From Bombardia bombarda (Eukaryota > Ascomycota > Sordariomycetes > Sordariales > Lasiosphaeriaceae), in assembly GCA_030512295.1 (NCBI GenBank), contig JAULSR010000002.1, forward strand, positions 7,502,001-7,566,000: a DNA stretch of 64,000 bases, in the 5' to 3' direction. Numbering within the stretch: the first letter of the stretch is position 1; each line of letters begins with the position of its first letter. This document shows, piece by piece, positions 33,894 to 45,118 of this stretch. The notes beneath the pieces are model-generated. The model saw only the letters and a list, made by a program, of their open reading frames with translations, was not told where the DNA came from and did not search any database. The position numbers were made by a program, and so were the translations under genes.

Positions 33894-35813
33894 ATGATCA
33901 ACCACTCCCTCCCCTCCCTCCTCTTCATCCGCGCCTGCATCGTCCTCCTGCAGTACACCCCCATCATCGAGGGCCTCCTCGCCCTTGCCCTGCTCCTCAC
34001 CCACACGGGCCTGCAGTACTACAGCCCGACAACAACACCACCACCCATCCTCACCAAGCTCGGCTATGGCATAGCCGTCCTCATAGCCTCAGAGTTCACC
34101 TACTATCTAACTCTCTACCTGCCCCACAAGCGGCGCCTCCTCCGGCAAGCAGAACACCCCACCCCACTGACGCCCGCCGAGCGCGCAGCCCTCTTTGAGC
34201 AATGCGCCGCCAACGTTCCCGACTGGGAACACTACCTGCGGGTCTGGTTCCTGGGGGCGCCCATGGCTGAGATCAAGCGAGACAACGCTCGAGAGTTTCT
34301 GCTGTGGGCCTTTTTCGACCGCGATGATATCAGGCCGACAGACCTGATCAACAACAATCTCGGCAACCAGGGCACAAGCTCAAGCTCAAAACCAAACCTT
34401 GCCTCACCAGCAAGCAATCTCCTATCCACCTTACCTCACCACAACGAGCCGGACAGCGTCAAGTCAGGAGCCGAGGAGGCCGAGGCCGAGGCCCTCGAAG
34501 CCGAAGTAGAGACCTACCTCTCCCGGATCGAATCCCGCCTCGGCTACAAGCTCGCCCCGGGCCGCGGCGCAGCCGAGTCGTTCCGCCTGACCCTCGACGC
34601 CGTCCACATCCGCTACCGCAGCATCGTGTGGTACGCCGTCATCGGCATCGTCGACGTCGCCACCCACGTGCGCCTCGTCTACCACGGCCTCGCCTACTTC
34701 GGCCCGAGCCTGCAGTCCACCCTGGCCGTCTTCCCCCCGCGCCTGCAGGCCGTGCCCTTCCTCAGCGGCCACCGCCACAGCTCTGCGTCTTCCGAGATCG
34801 GCTACTGGTTCCGCCCACACACGTCGCGCACCCGCCTGCCCGTCGTCTTTGTCCACGGCATCGGCGTCGGCCTGTGGCCCTACACCAACATGCTGGCCGA
34901 GCTGGCCGCGCCAGCCAAAGACGACGAAGGCGACCAGATCGGCATCATCGCCATCGAGGTGCTGGCCATCTCGAACCGCCTGACCGCGCCGCCGCTGTCG
35001 CAGCCCGAGTTCATCGCGCACGTGCGCGCCATCCTCGCGCAGCAGGGTCAGGCCTGGGCCGAGTTCGTGCTGGTGTCGCATAGCTATGGCTCCGTCCTGA
35101 CCACGCACATACTACGATCGCCAGAGCTCGGGCCGCGGGTGCGTGCCGTCGTGCTCATCGACCCCGTCAGCGTGCTGCTGCACATGCCGGACGTTGCGTA
35201 CAACTTCACGCGCCGGCCGCCCCAGGATGCAAACGAGTGGCAGCTGTGGTACTTTGCCAGCATGGACATGGGCGTTGCCGAGTGTCTGGGACGGCACTTT
35301 TTCTGGCGAGAAAACATCATCTGGCAGGAAGAGCTGTCGGAATTTAGGGGTAGTACGACCAGCAAACGGGAGCTGTGGCAGCAGCAGCAGCAGCAGGATG
35401 CTACAGGTGGAGGAGGAGGCGCTGGCAGCAGCAGCAGCATTGACGACAGCACAAATAACCAACTGACCAAAAGGAGAACGCGGAAGGTTGAGGGTGGCAA
35501 AAAGAGGAAGGTAGCAGTATGCCTTTCTGGGAGAGACCTTATTGTAAACACACAAGCTGTGGCACGGTACTTGGTGAGTGGTGGAGAGCTCAAGGACGCT
35601 GCAGACAAGGGCCAATCCGAGCTACGGGACGCTTTTGGAAGCAAGCCTGGAGATGAGCCATCCACTCACAAGAGTCACTCGACTCCGGGTCTTGAGGTCC
35701 TATGGTTTCCTAACCTGGATCATGCCCAAGCCTTCGATACCCGACGGGATCGCGACCGTGTCGTGAACGTCATAAGAAGATTTTGTCTGGATAAGAGTGT
35801 CGCCGCCATCTGA
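33894..35813 (+). CDS. Membrane-anchored alpha/beta hydrolase
   Basis: A 639-codon intronless frame from ATG 33894. The N-terminus has about three hydrophobic segments (LLFIRACIVLLQY, IIEGLLALALLLTHTGL, LGYGIAVLIASEFTYYLTLYL). The catalytic domain spans about residues 300-635: oxyanion-loop strand VVFVHGIGVG, nucleophile elbow VSHSYGS with Ser397, a candidate acid in LSGRDLIVN, and a C-terminal histidine in NLDHAQAF (His610). The elbow has serine where most families have the first glycine of GxSxG. Two low-complexity inserts (after residue 155 and a Gln/Gly/Ser run near residue 500) look like surface loops. The substrate is unknown; a lipid ester is a reasonable guess for a membrane-bound member. 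Confidence 0.82.
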   Translation: MINHSLPSLLFIRACIVLLQYTPIIEGLLALALLLTHTGLQYYSPTTTPPPILTKLGYGIAVLIASEFTYYLTLYLPHKRRLLRQAEHPTPLTPAERAALFEQCAANVPDWEHYLRVWFLGAPMAEIKRDNAREFLLWAFFDRDDIRPTDLINNNLGNQGTSSSSKPNLASPASNLLSTLPHHNEPDSVKSGAEEAEAEALEAEVETYLSRIESRLGYKLAPGRGAAESFRLTLDAVHIRYRSIVWYAVIGIVDVATHVRLVYHGLAYFGPSLQSTLAVFPPRLQAVPFLSGHRHSSASSEIGYWFRPHTSRTRLPVVFVHGIGVGLWPYTNMLAELAAPAKDDEGDQIGIIAIEVLAISNRLTAPPLSQPEFIAHVRAILAQQGQAWAEFVLVSHSYGSVLTTHILRSPELGPRVRAVVLIDPVSVLLHMPDVAYNFTRRPPQDANEWQLWYFASMDMGVAECLGRHFFWRENIIWQEELSEFRGSTTSKRELWQQQQQQDATGGGGGAGSSSSIDDSTNNQLTKRRTRKVEGGKKRKVAVCLSGRDLIVNTQAVARYLVSGGELKDAADKGQSELRDAFGSKPGDEPSTHKSHSTPGLEVLWFPNLDHAQAFDTRRDRDRVVNVIRRFCLDKSVAAI

Positions 35814-36071
35814 TGGCTATTGGCTGTGTAGATAGTGATAGTAATGCATTTGATAGCGTGTTTCAGAGAGATAGAATGGTACAGCGCAGGTCTTGCTGCT
35901 ACTTTGTAGAAGCTCCAGGCTTCTACTCCAAGACCAAGACTCAGGCCAATCGCCCAATAGTGATTTGCTGCCCGCCGTGAGCCCAGGCAACTAGACTCTG
36001 GAGAACCGAAGCGGCATTGTAGTGGTGGTGACAGGTCTCAGATATAACCAATGAACCAAGCCGCGCACTCG

Positions 36072-36865
36072 TCACCGCTTCGAGGCGTCTGTCACCTGTG
36101 ATCCCCCCCAATCTGTCAAGTTGACCTCGACTGGCTGAGGGCCGTTGCGGATGACCACCCACAGCAAGTCACCTTCAGACTCATTCAAGGCCTGGTGTTC
36201 GGTCCATGGAGGGACAACGGCGAAATCCCCTTGGTCCAGGTCATACCGCACTGGCTCATCGCCCTCGTCCTTCGGGCTTGACAGTAAGACGCCCTTTCCA
36301 GAGGCTGCATAGATGATGGTGTCTTGGACTGTTACTACGCCATGCATCGAGAAACGGGTGCATTCCAAGAATCCGGATGTAACAGAGAACGGGCACGGGG
36401 CGCATCAAGTGGGAGACGTACCTTGTTCGCCATGGTGGCGCACGGGCGACGAGGATTTCGGTTTCACAATCAGAACTGCGCATGGTAAATATGGTATGAA
36501 CCGATCACGCCTGACTTGAACGCCGTTGCTCAAAAATCCGGCATCCGTCCCTTGGCACAAACCAAGCCATGGTACGCAACACCACGGACCATGATTAAGG
36601 GAGGGTGGGGGGAGCGGTAGGGAAGACCGGTCACAATGTAGGGAGTGCTTGGCTTACCTGATGCGCACATGCTGTCGGTCTTGTTGACGACTGCATCTCT
36701 GCTGATGACCCGTATGCGCGAGGCATCTTCATTGCTGCCCTCGCCTGTCTCGGTGGGTGGTGATGGGGGTGCAGGTGGGATTATATCGCTTGCCTTGGTC
36801 ACAGATATCGACGACGGCATGATCATGGGTAGGATGTCCTGGATCAGGGGCAGCAAAGACGCCAT
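36072..36865 (-). CDS. Cupin-domain protein, three exons
   Basis: Exons 36865-36658, 36475-36422 and 36328-36072 (introns GTAAGC..GCGCAG and GTACGT..TAACAG, the latter with a CGTAGTAACAG end) give 172 residues in one frame. Splicing joins VRHHGEQ to VQDTIIYAASGKGVLL, restoring cupin motif 1 with its metal-binding histidines and glutamate. Motif 2 is in DFAVVPPWTEHQALNESEGDLLWVV. It is a single small beta barrel, so a metal-dependent isomerase, dioxygenase or sugar-binding role is possible. An alternative ATG at 36916, in frame, would add 17 residues. The exon structure is inferred, but phases and motif both agree. Confidence 0.78.
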
Positions 36866-36916
36866 CTTGAACAGATAACCGTTTGGTTTTGCCCGGGACG
36901 TTGCGACGCCAACCAT

Positions 36917-39889
36917 GTAAGACTGGTGCTGTGGCTGGTGAAAGCCTGCTGGAGTGTTGTATGTTGATTAACCCAGGGGCCTTCAGGTGGTTGTGGGTGT
37001 TGTGATGGGTACTGTAATGGGTGCTATGACGGAGCAGGAAGGTGAGGATGGAGCAGAAGCTTGGCTACTGGTCACGGCACTCGATGCCCAACTGAGGCTC
37101 GAAAGTACTGATAAGGGCTGAACTGGTGACCTTGATTTGCTGCAACAGGCTGGTAGGACAGGTCAAAGTCCCCTGGAGAACATGGATGCGAATGCGGCGT
37201 GAACGGGTCTTTTGCCGATCGAGTCAATCCAAATAGTCAACGACTGCCGTTCGGAACTTTCTCTCTTCTGTCCCCCTTTCTCTCTCCACGGCGATGCTCT
37301 TGACCGGGCCGGGAGCGGCGAATGGGGGTTCAGCAGCCCACCAGCAAGTGGTAATGCAAACTGCAAGCCTCCTGTGCCGTGAATACGACTGAACTGGGTT
37401 GAGCTGTGGTCACAGATTTGTAAGCGTTCTGGCAAATAGCAGATGGCCGATGGTGCAGCTTCTGGCAATGGCGGCTTGCATGGAGGTTGAGGCAAAAAAA
37501 GTCACGACCATGACTTCCAGGTTTTCCATGCCTAGGTAGGAACCTGGGTTGGTTTGTGCCCTTCCAAGCCATGCCCCGGCTTTGATTGACGGTAGATCCA
37601 GTTCCAGTCGAATCCTGGAGGTCAGGCCTGCGCGTTCGCTTGACAGGGAAAACCAAACAAACCTAATCTCAATAACACGTGCTATTTCCCTGATGCACAC
37701 GTGTTCGAATAGATGGAAATGGAAGTAGGTACTTGGTGAGATAGGCGGACCGAAAAGTAAGAGATCCGGGATCTCAGGATCTGACCGAGACACGTAACGA
37801 TCGACTCTTTCATTGGAGTTTCGTGAAGTGGAACAGTGGATGGAAGAAGGTTGGCGGCGACTGCAAGGCAGGTGCAGCAGCGGCCTGGACGAACTGGACT
37901 CAATACGGAAGGCACCTGGGCCACGACACAGAGTACATGGCATTGGGTGTATTTTAGGCGCATGTAGAGGTACCTGCCTAACTTCGAAGGTCCACTGCCG
38001 GGGCAGTCACGACTGGGCTGCAACTGGGCTGCGACTGGTTCGCCCAAGCTTCACATCCACTTTTCGGAAGGAGCTGGGGGGCTCTTTCGGCAGCTCGCTG
38101 CAAGTGCAGGGACTTGCACTACCGGTCCCGAGACCACATGCAAGCTTGAGGTGTGAGCTTGACGAGATTTTTCAACGCCTCGAACAGGAAGGTTCCAGTT
38201 GACTCCAAGCAATCCGGGCTCTTGGCCAGTCGGGCCGTTGAGCTCGGCTGCTGAGCCGCTGCCTTCTTGAACACTACATATAGCACCCGCTGTTAGTATA
38301 TGCCAAAGTCTTGATATTCTACCCAATGATCTTTTGTGCTTGTGGTGTAGGTGGCCTAACTTAAGTAGAGTTCCAGACTGTGGAGAGCACTGACATTCTC
38401 TATCATGTCGTTTATCGTAGCAACACGCTCAGTTCTAGCCATCTTAGCGAGGATTCGGCAAGGGCCTTGTGCCATCGGCAACGTAACCTGGAACTTGCTC
38501 GCCGCGGCATGCTTCTCATGTATGTTGTATGTCCGTCGTCACATCCCATTCTTATACTCCCTACCCAGCCGAGCCACCAGCCTGTCCAGCCTGCCGGGAT
38601 GAGATGCTAGTGTAGTGCACATACCTGCTGTCGCCGCGCCGGACGCCATGAAACAACTCCACAAGGCGAAGGCAAGAGGGCGGCTGTTTTGACAGCTTTG
38701 TGGGTGTGGGGGGTTCGTGCGAGGATGAATGCTTGCAACTGCATTCTGGCGGCGGCATGCGGGGTGACGACCTTGACACCTCGACCTCGACCTCGAGCTG
38801 TCTGCTGCACACCCAGAACCGCCCACCCAGGCTCTTGAGGGATTGATGTTGCCTGACAATGTTGATGTTGTGATCCATAGCCAACAAATACTTCATGAAG
38901 TACATAAGGTACTCACCAACTTTGTATAGCATCGAACAAAGGAACTTACTTGGCTCTTATTTGATCCTACAATCCTTCACCTGCCATGCCATGGATTGGC
39001 ACAAGGCGAGCTTGGACGCTGGCTTGCTCCGCAAACAGCTAGGTACCCACGCAGGTAGCATTACCCCTCATTTAGTGTCACCACCACCTAAACGTGGTTC
39101 CGAGTCTGGCTGTCCAGTGGAGTTGGACAGTGCCCCGTGCATTGCATCCCCAGGCTGCTAGGCGCCCTACACCCAATAGGTTAGCGCATGCACCCCTCTG
39201 AACAGCCACCACCCTCCCGCAGAAAGACTTCCTCGAGGAGGGAAACTGGAAGTAATCAACCCATCGATAGGCATTCTCCCATGCCCAGCCCGACAATCTA
39301 AAGTTAGCTCAGAACCCGACGGGTAAATCGCAGTTGCATCGTCTCGATCCTGTACATTATTTGAGTTTTACGATTTAATATCATTCAAATTGGCAAGACG
39401 GGTCGGCAAACAAAGTGATGTTCAAGATTTCGGTCAGTGGTGGAAGGTGCCGAGCAGGGTTTCATAAGTCCATTGCGGTTCTGACAGGCCATCCATGGCT
39501 GGAGGGCGTTCTAGGCCCGGGGTAGCATGGAAATAACACAGGTCGTGGCTTCCCATCGTATGTGTCGCGCTTCGCATCCATCCATCATCAATCACATCAA
39601 CTTTCACTCCGTCCAATTGGTTCAGTCCCAATCTCTGACACATCTACACACCACGCCCTCCCTCCCCGTACAACTACTACAAGCTGCCCAACCTTCACCC
39701 GCCAGCTTCAATCACATCTTTGCATTTACAAAGATCAAATACCAGCCAGCAACAGGCGTTTTTGTCGCTTGCTTGTTTCCTTGTTCTGCTTCCAGCCTAG
39801 CTCCAAGACCAAAGGCACAATACGACCTCCCTTCCCCTACCAAGTGCTAGTCTCTGGCCAGCCTCCAGACATCCCAAGCAGAGAGAGCC
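36917..39889. other. 3-kb spacer without a recognised gene
   Basis: ORFs up to 177 codons are present on both strands but overlap each other, lack motifs and do not splice into a plausible protein. The final ~350 nt (C/T-rich) are the F-box gene leader. Confidence 0.5.
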
Positions 39890-41996
39890 ATGGAGGATAA
39901 CCTGGGGAATTCGCAAGCTTCCCCGGTGGATATTCCGGCCTCCCCTGCGAGCGAGGCGCATGAGTCTTCCAAGCCAGCCGCCTTCCGGAAATGGGGTGGA
40001 CTGGACTTCGAAGACGAGAACAACGTACACGTAGTACCTTCAGTCTCCACCGAGTATCGGCCACATAATATTTCCCTGCCACAGTCGTACGTCGACGATG
40101 ACCCCATAACCGCAAATGGCAAGGGGAAGGGGAAGGCCAAGCGCAATGATATAGATCTAGGTTCGTCTCTCTTTCCGCGCAGAGTGTACTTACCGAGAGA
40201 GATCTAGACGGGTTCAGCATCTGACGTTACACGTTGTGCTGACAGATCGGACTTCAGCTCCCCTCGCCGACAATGTCGTCCCCACTTCCACTCCTCCTGG
40301 AGAGAGTCATTTGGTGTGTCTACCCACCGAGCTGATTGATAGCATTCTTTCGTACCTGTCCCCGATCGATCTTACCTCGGTCTCTGCAGCCTGTCGAAGC
40401 TTGTACATCCATGCCACGGCAGAGCATCTCTGGCAAGCACAGGTACAGGCGCATGTGCCTGGCGTGCGTGTCACCTCAGCCTACCCATATGCGTCCTTCC
40501 GCGCCCTGTTCCAGGCACACGACCCGCGATGGTTTCTCCCCAAGCACAAGATATGGTTTTCCGACAGCACCCTGACCGGCCGCCTCATTCTGACCCGTTA
40601 CGACCAAAGGCGCGGCTGCATCGAAGGATACCAGCTTCTCGCTGTCAGTAATCGCACCACATTCCAGACGTGGCAGGCCGACACCCATGTCATCATCCAC
40701 GCTTTTGAACCCCAGGTCAAGCTACACCTGGATAAGCCAATCCTACATTTACCTGCCAGCCCTTCTCCCGAAAAGAGCCATGTGGAGAGTATTTCGCATG
40801 GGACATCTCTCCCACTGCGCACTGCGGCAGCTGCCGCCGATGTGGTGGGGGGGGCGGAAGTCGGTAACAGCTCAGGCTATGCCGAGGGCGAGGCGAGCAA
40901 TAACAGCAGCAGCAGCGGCAGCAGTAGCAGCACTACCAAGCCACAAGGCAATGAGGGAGGGGTCAAGACGAAAGGTAGCCGTTTCCAAGCCGAGATTCCC
41001 ATGCATCTGGCCTCCGACACCATGCACAACAACTTCCTACACGCACAGGCCCTCGCCCCTGTCGAGCCTGCTCTGCGGGCTGCCCTGCATTTCCCCTACG
41101 GCAATCTCTGGCCGCCGCCAACCATCCCCTCCCACCACCGGGTCGCAGGCACGAGCCAGCATGGCATGGACCCCCCGCTGGAAGGCATCGACATACCCAG
41201 CCGCCGGCAAGACATCAGCGACCAGACGTTCCGGATACGGAAGTGGCTGGAGATGCGGATACCCAGCGCCGCTACTGCCGGGGGCCAAATGGGCACCCCG
41301 CTCGGCGTGGCCGGATGGTCACCCCAGTGGACCAGCCTCCCCGCCGACATGCTGGGCATGAACATGTTGGCACGCCTGGGCCTGCACGTGGGCGAGCAAG
41401 TTGCGACATATTCAACGCTGGACCCGAAGCTATATACACCAACGCCAGAGAAGCCATACCGCGGGATCTGGGTCGGCGACTATAGCGGGCATGGATGCGA
41501 ATTTCTGCTGATCAACCAGCCTGATGATGAGGATGACGACTTCAGTGGCCCTGAAAGTTTGATCCAGAAGGAGAACGAGACGGACGAGGAGTTTGCCCGC
41601 CGCAAGATGGACGAGACTGTGTACCGTGGTCGACTTGAGGCGATCAAGCTCACCGGGGACGCGAATGTGCCTCGCGGCGAGTACACGTTTGTCGTGGAGG
41701 ACCTCGGCGAACAGGGCTTCGTCACGGTGGTGCAGGAGCCGCCATTTACAGGGGCACGCGTGGTCCGGAGCAAGGGGCATATCGCCAGCACCGGGTTCTT
41801 GAATGGTGAGTTTTCGGAAGGGGCTTCGTGCCTGTGACGCAAAAGGTTGATGCTAATGTTGTGTTTGACAGACAAGTATATCGAATCTCAGCTGCTTCTA
41901 ATTTCCCACGACCGCCTGGCGCAGTACTGGGTTGGCTTTGGCCATATCAGCTTCTTTGAGCGCGTCAACATTGACAAGTTTTTGGTTCCGGAATGA
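39890..41996 (+). CDS. F-box protein with FBXO31-type domain
   Basis: Exons 39890-40160, 40246-41805 and 41872-41996 (introns GTTCGT..GACAG and GTGAGT..GACAG) give 651 residues. The F-box is at about residues 114-160 (VCLPTELIDSILSYLSPIDL), the Skp1-binding part of an SCF ubiquitin ligase. Further on, FRALFQAHDPRWFLPKHKIW, RGIWVGDYSGHGCEFLLI and AIKLTGDANVPRGEYTFVVED match the domain that follows the F-box in vertebrate FBXO31. The end, FFERVNIDKFLVPE, is typical of the fungal members. A Ser/Asn-rich insert separates the two halves. The substrate in fungi is not known. No damage is seen. Confidence 0.85.
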
Positions 41997-42853
41997 ACTG
42001 AGGTAGGGTTGGAGGTACAAAAGTGTTTTGGGGGTATGAGGGGTATCATAGTATCTCGCCTATGGAGACGGCCCTGGTTGGGAGATCCTTAATGAGGTAA
42101 AAAAGGGTTTCGCCTTTGAAGGAGGGGAGGGAAATTGATACCACTGACTGACGGACGGATGGAAAAAAGGGGCTCATGATTATATGACAAGGTTTCTTTA
42201 TGTGGGATTTGGGGTCGCCTTTAAGCATGGCATGGACATGCGTATGGGAATTGTTCTGGGTTGGTCGCAATTTGGACACGGTTAGGGGGTTGGTTAATGG
42301 GTAGGATAGGGGAAAGGGGTGGGAAAATCGGGGGCTATACCAGATTGCTGGTCCAGTTCGTGGATATGATATGATACCGCCACTACTGTTAATAGAACGT
42401 GGTGTCTCTTGCTGCTTGGTGTCGAGAAACAGGAAGATAGACGAGCGTGTCATTTCATGTGGTGCAGGAAGGGTATAATGTTAACCCCACCGGCGTACCA
42501 CAGAGGTTCTCAATGGTACCGATGGCTTTAGCCTGTTACCAAGTCTAGCAGAGCGATAGACTTCCACATATTAAAAATAAGAGGTACATGCGCTGCCTTT
42601 TCCCTATGGTCCGTTGGTCTAATGATTTCCGCTCTCTCCATCGACGATATGGGATGGGTCTAGGATGCCATTCTTTACTTTTAACAAGACGCTTTTGAAG
42701 CAAACCATCTTTCGAATAGATATGATGGGTATTTAATATGTCGCTATGCTATGCCCACAAAAAGCAGCCGCTTTTCAACAATGTTATTACATCTTTCCCA
42801 TCCTTTTAGAGAAAGGACCGTCTTTCCATCATCAACGATAAAGCCACCACACC
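41997..42853. other. 3' intergenic region between convergent genes
   Basis: F-box and sulfite oxidase genes converge here. The region holds only AT-rich 3' sequence, with no gene or tRNA. Confidence 0.5.
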
Positions 42854-45118
42854 TTAGGTATTTTCTTTCGAACTCTCAATCCTCTTTCCTCCCAGTAATA
42901 CACTTCCAGCACCCTCCTCCTGCCCCTCTTCTTCTTGCCTAAAGCCACAGCCATATACCTTACCCGTCGACCACCTTACTTCCTCGGCCCCTTTATTTCC
43001 CTTTTCATCACCATCTCCATTTGGATTACCACTATGTTTTAGAGCAGCAGCAGCAGCAGTCACACAGGTTGGGCAGATGCGCACGCGGTGCCATGCCGTA
43101 GCCAGGTTGCCGCGCACGTTGTAGATGCCCCTGTGACTCTCGGGCTGGGTGTTGTAGGCGTCATCGGTCGCCTTGACAACCAGAGTGGTGCAGAACTTCT
43201 TTTGGCTTTTATCCTTCTTGCCTGATGATGATTCAGTCAAGCCCCCCTTTTCTATTTCCCCAGCAACGGCGACAGGTAGTTTCCCCGTGTAACGCCAGCG
43301 CGTCCAGGCCCAGCGCTTATTACCGAAGCAAGCCGTATCAGTGTCATCTTTATCACCGTCAACACCAGAAGAAACGTTAGTATTTCCAGAGCTACCGCAG
43401 TCGCTCATCAGCTCAGCCTGGTCCCACGTCTTGCCACCGTCCAGGCTGACATCCACGCGGGCGATGCCGCGACCACCGCCAGAGTATGCGTAGCCTTGAA
43501 TCGCAACCGGTTCAGCAGAAGCACCACTCGAGGCTATCTCCCTTCTACTCATATCCGCCATCGTCTTCATCCACGGCACCCTCCCCTTGCGCACGCACTC
43601 GCCGACCCACACGCCCGTGATGGCGCTGGTGACGGGCATTTCCTGGATGGAGACGGCGCGGTCCCAGTCCGGCTTGGCGCCCTCGTTGGGGCCAAACGCC
43701 TTGTAGTCGCGACGCTGCCACTGCGTCTGACTCTCCTCGTCGGCCACGACGATCTTGCTGAGCCACTTGACGGAACGCGCCGCCACATGGCCGGGCACGA
43801 CGGCACGCAGGGGGAAGCCGTGGTCGCGGGGCAGCGACGCGCCGTTCATGGCGAATGCGAGCAGCACGTCGCCGCGGGGGTCGAGGGCCTTGGATAGGGG
43901 GATGGAGGCGCCGTAGGCTTCTAGGCCTGAGAACTGCACGTGGAGGGAATTGGCGTCGGGGGGCTGGGGCGTGTCGTCGTCGTTGCTGGCAGGCGGCGGC
44001 GTGACGGGAGGCGCCTCCTGCTTCCTGACCTCCTGCGTCAGAGCTGTAGCGTCCGCGACCTTGAGCCCAGCATCAGCAAGCACATCGCCCAACCTTACGC
44101 CCTCCCACTCGGCGTTGCTGATGGCTCCGACCCCCCACTGCAGCCCGTTCGTCTTGCCCGCGTGGCGCGTCATGTCGTTTCTTCTGTTCCCACTGCACTG
44201 CAGCGCGGCAGTGACCCTGTGCGTCTGGAACCGTCTCTTTAGCTCCGCGAGCGTGTACTTTCTCGTCTCGCCATCGGGCAGCTCCACGACGAGCACATGC
44301 TCGTCCGCCTTGTCCGCGTCCACCTCAGGCACCCACATGTGGTGGCGGACATAAAACAGCTCGTTGGGCGTCTTGAAGGAGCGGTCCAGCTCGGCGTTGG
44401 GCGGCTCTGCGTTGCGGGGCTTGACTGTGTGGGTGATCAGGCGCGGGTCGCGCTCCGGGTCGTGGACGAAGGGGTCCTCGATGGCCTTGTCGCATGCTGG
44501 CCTGCCGTCAACGAGATCTGCGGGGTCGATGCGCCCGATCTGGTACTGGGCTAGGATCTCGCGTACGTGTTGCGCCTTGTGGATGCTGAAAATGTCCCAG
44601 TACGGCTCGATGCTGCCGCCTGCGGCGCGCAAGATCACGTCGCCGCCTGGGTGCGCGACCACCCAGTCGGTGATGTCGTAGACTTTGTCTTCAAATATGA
44701 CCCACGGATGCTTGGAGGTCGGGCCATGATGGGCGCGAATGTCGGCGATGCGGTAGAAGATTTGTTCACCATCTAGCGGGGGGCGTTCAGAAGAGCTGTC
44801 GGAAGGGTTGTTCGAAGGCTCGCTAGAAGGATCAGTGGAAGGGGTAAGAAGGGCAAGACCGGATCCGATGAGTAGTCCCAGGCCTGTTGCTTGCGCAATT
44901 CTAATACTTTTATCTTTGCCCTTGACCCCTTGTTTTGTGCTTTCAGTTGGCCGCTCGGGATTGTCTTTCCTGGGAGCTCGGGGAGGGACTATCTTTTGCG
45001 TAGATTGGGGTCGGATCTTGCAATAATGGAAGACGCTGACGCATGGGGCTGTTATCGCAGGGCGTCGGCTTGCGCGCTGGAGGATGTCGACAGCAAGACG
45101 TCGAGCCTGTGTGGCCAT
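42854..45118 (-). CDS. Sulfite oxidase (cytochrome b5 - molybdopterin)
   Basis: An intronless frame of 754 codons from ATG 45118. Domains in order: a basic, Arg-rich presequence (MATQARRLAVDILQRASRR) and a hydrophobic stretch (ATGLGLLIGSGLALL, ~77-91) as in proteins of the mitochondrial intermembrane space; cytochrome b5 (~117-200) with heme histidines in VVAHPGGD (His156) and SIHKAQH; the molybdenum-cofactor domain with the ligand cysteine in ALQCSGNRR (Cys308); and the C-terminal dimerisation domain (SIQEMPVTSAI, GYAYSGGGRGIARVDVSLDGG). It oxidises sulfite to sulfate and passes electrons to cytochrome c. The C-terminal part has Asp/Gly and Ser inserts and a long acidic tail. Assimilatory nitrate reductase is excluded because the FAD/NADPH domain is absent. 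A start further upstream in the same frame has no ATG. Confidence 0.92.
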   Translation of the reverse strand: MATQARRLAVDILQRASRRPAITAPCVSVFHYCKIRPQSTQKIVPPRAPRKDNPERPTESTKQGVKGKDKSIRIAQATGLGLLIGSGLALLTPSTDPSSEPSNNPSDSSSERPPLDGEQIFYRIADIRAHHGPTSKHPWVIFEDKVYDITDWVVAHPGGDVILRAAGGSIEPYWDIFSIHKAQHVREILAQYQIGRIDPADLVDGRPACDKAIEDPFVHDPERDPRLITHTVKPRNAEPPNAELDRSFKTPNELFYVRHHMWVPEVDADKADEHVLVVELPDGETRKYTLAELKRRFQTHRVTAALQCSGNRRNDMTRHAGKTNGLQWGVGAISNAEWEGVRLGDVLADAGLKVADATALTQEVRKQEAPPVTPPPASNDDDTPQPPDANSLHVQFSGLEAYGASIPLSKALDPRGDVLLAFAMNGASLPRDHGFPLRAVVPGHVAARSVKWLSKIVVADEESQTQWQRRDYKAFGPNEGAKPDWDRAVSIQEMPVTSAITGVWVGECVRKGRVPWMKTMADMSRREIASSGASAEPVAIQGYAYSGGGRGIARVDVSLDGGKTWDQAELMSDCGSSGNTNVSSGVDGDKDDTDTACFGNKRWAWTRWRYTGKLPVAVAGEIEKGGLTESSSGKKDKSQKKFCTTLVVKATDDAYNTQPESHRGIYNVRGNLATAWHRVRICPTCVTAAAAALKHSGNPNGDGDEKGNKGAEEVRWSTGKVYGCGFRQEEEGQEEGAGSVLLGGKRIESSKENT

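Noticed and set aside
34464..35108. 214-codon minus-strand ORF inside the hydrolase gene
   Set aside because: Antisense to conserved hydrolase codons; its composition (Gly, Asp, Val, Arg) is that of a shadow frame.
42590..42660. tRNA-like stretch GGTCCGTTGGTCTAATG
   Set aside because: It resembles a D-arm, but no matching anticodon stem, T-loop GTTCRA or acceptor pairing follows.
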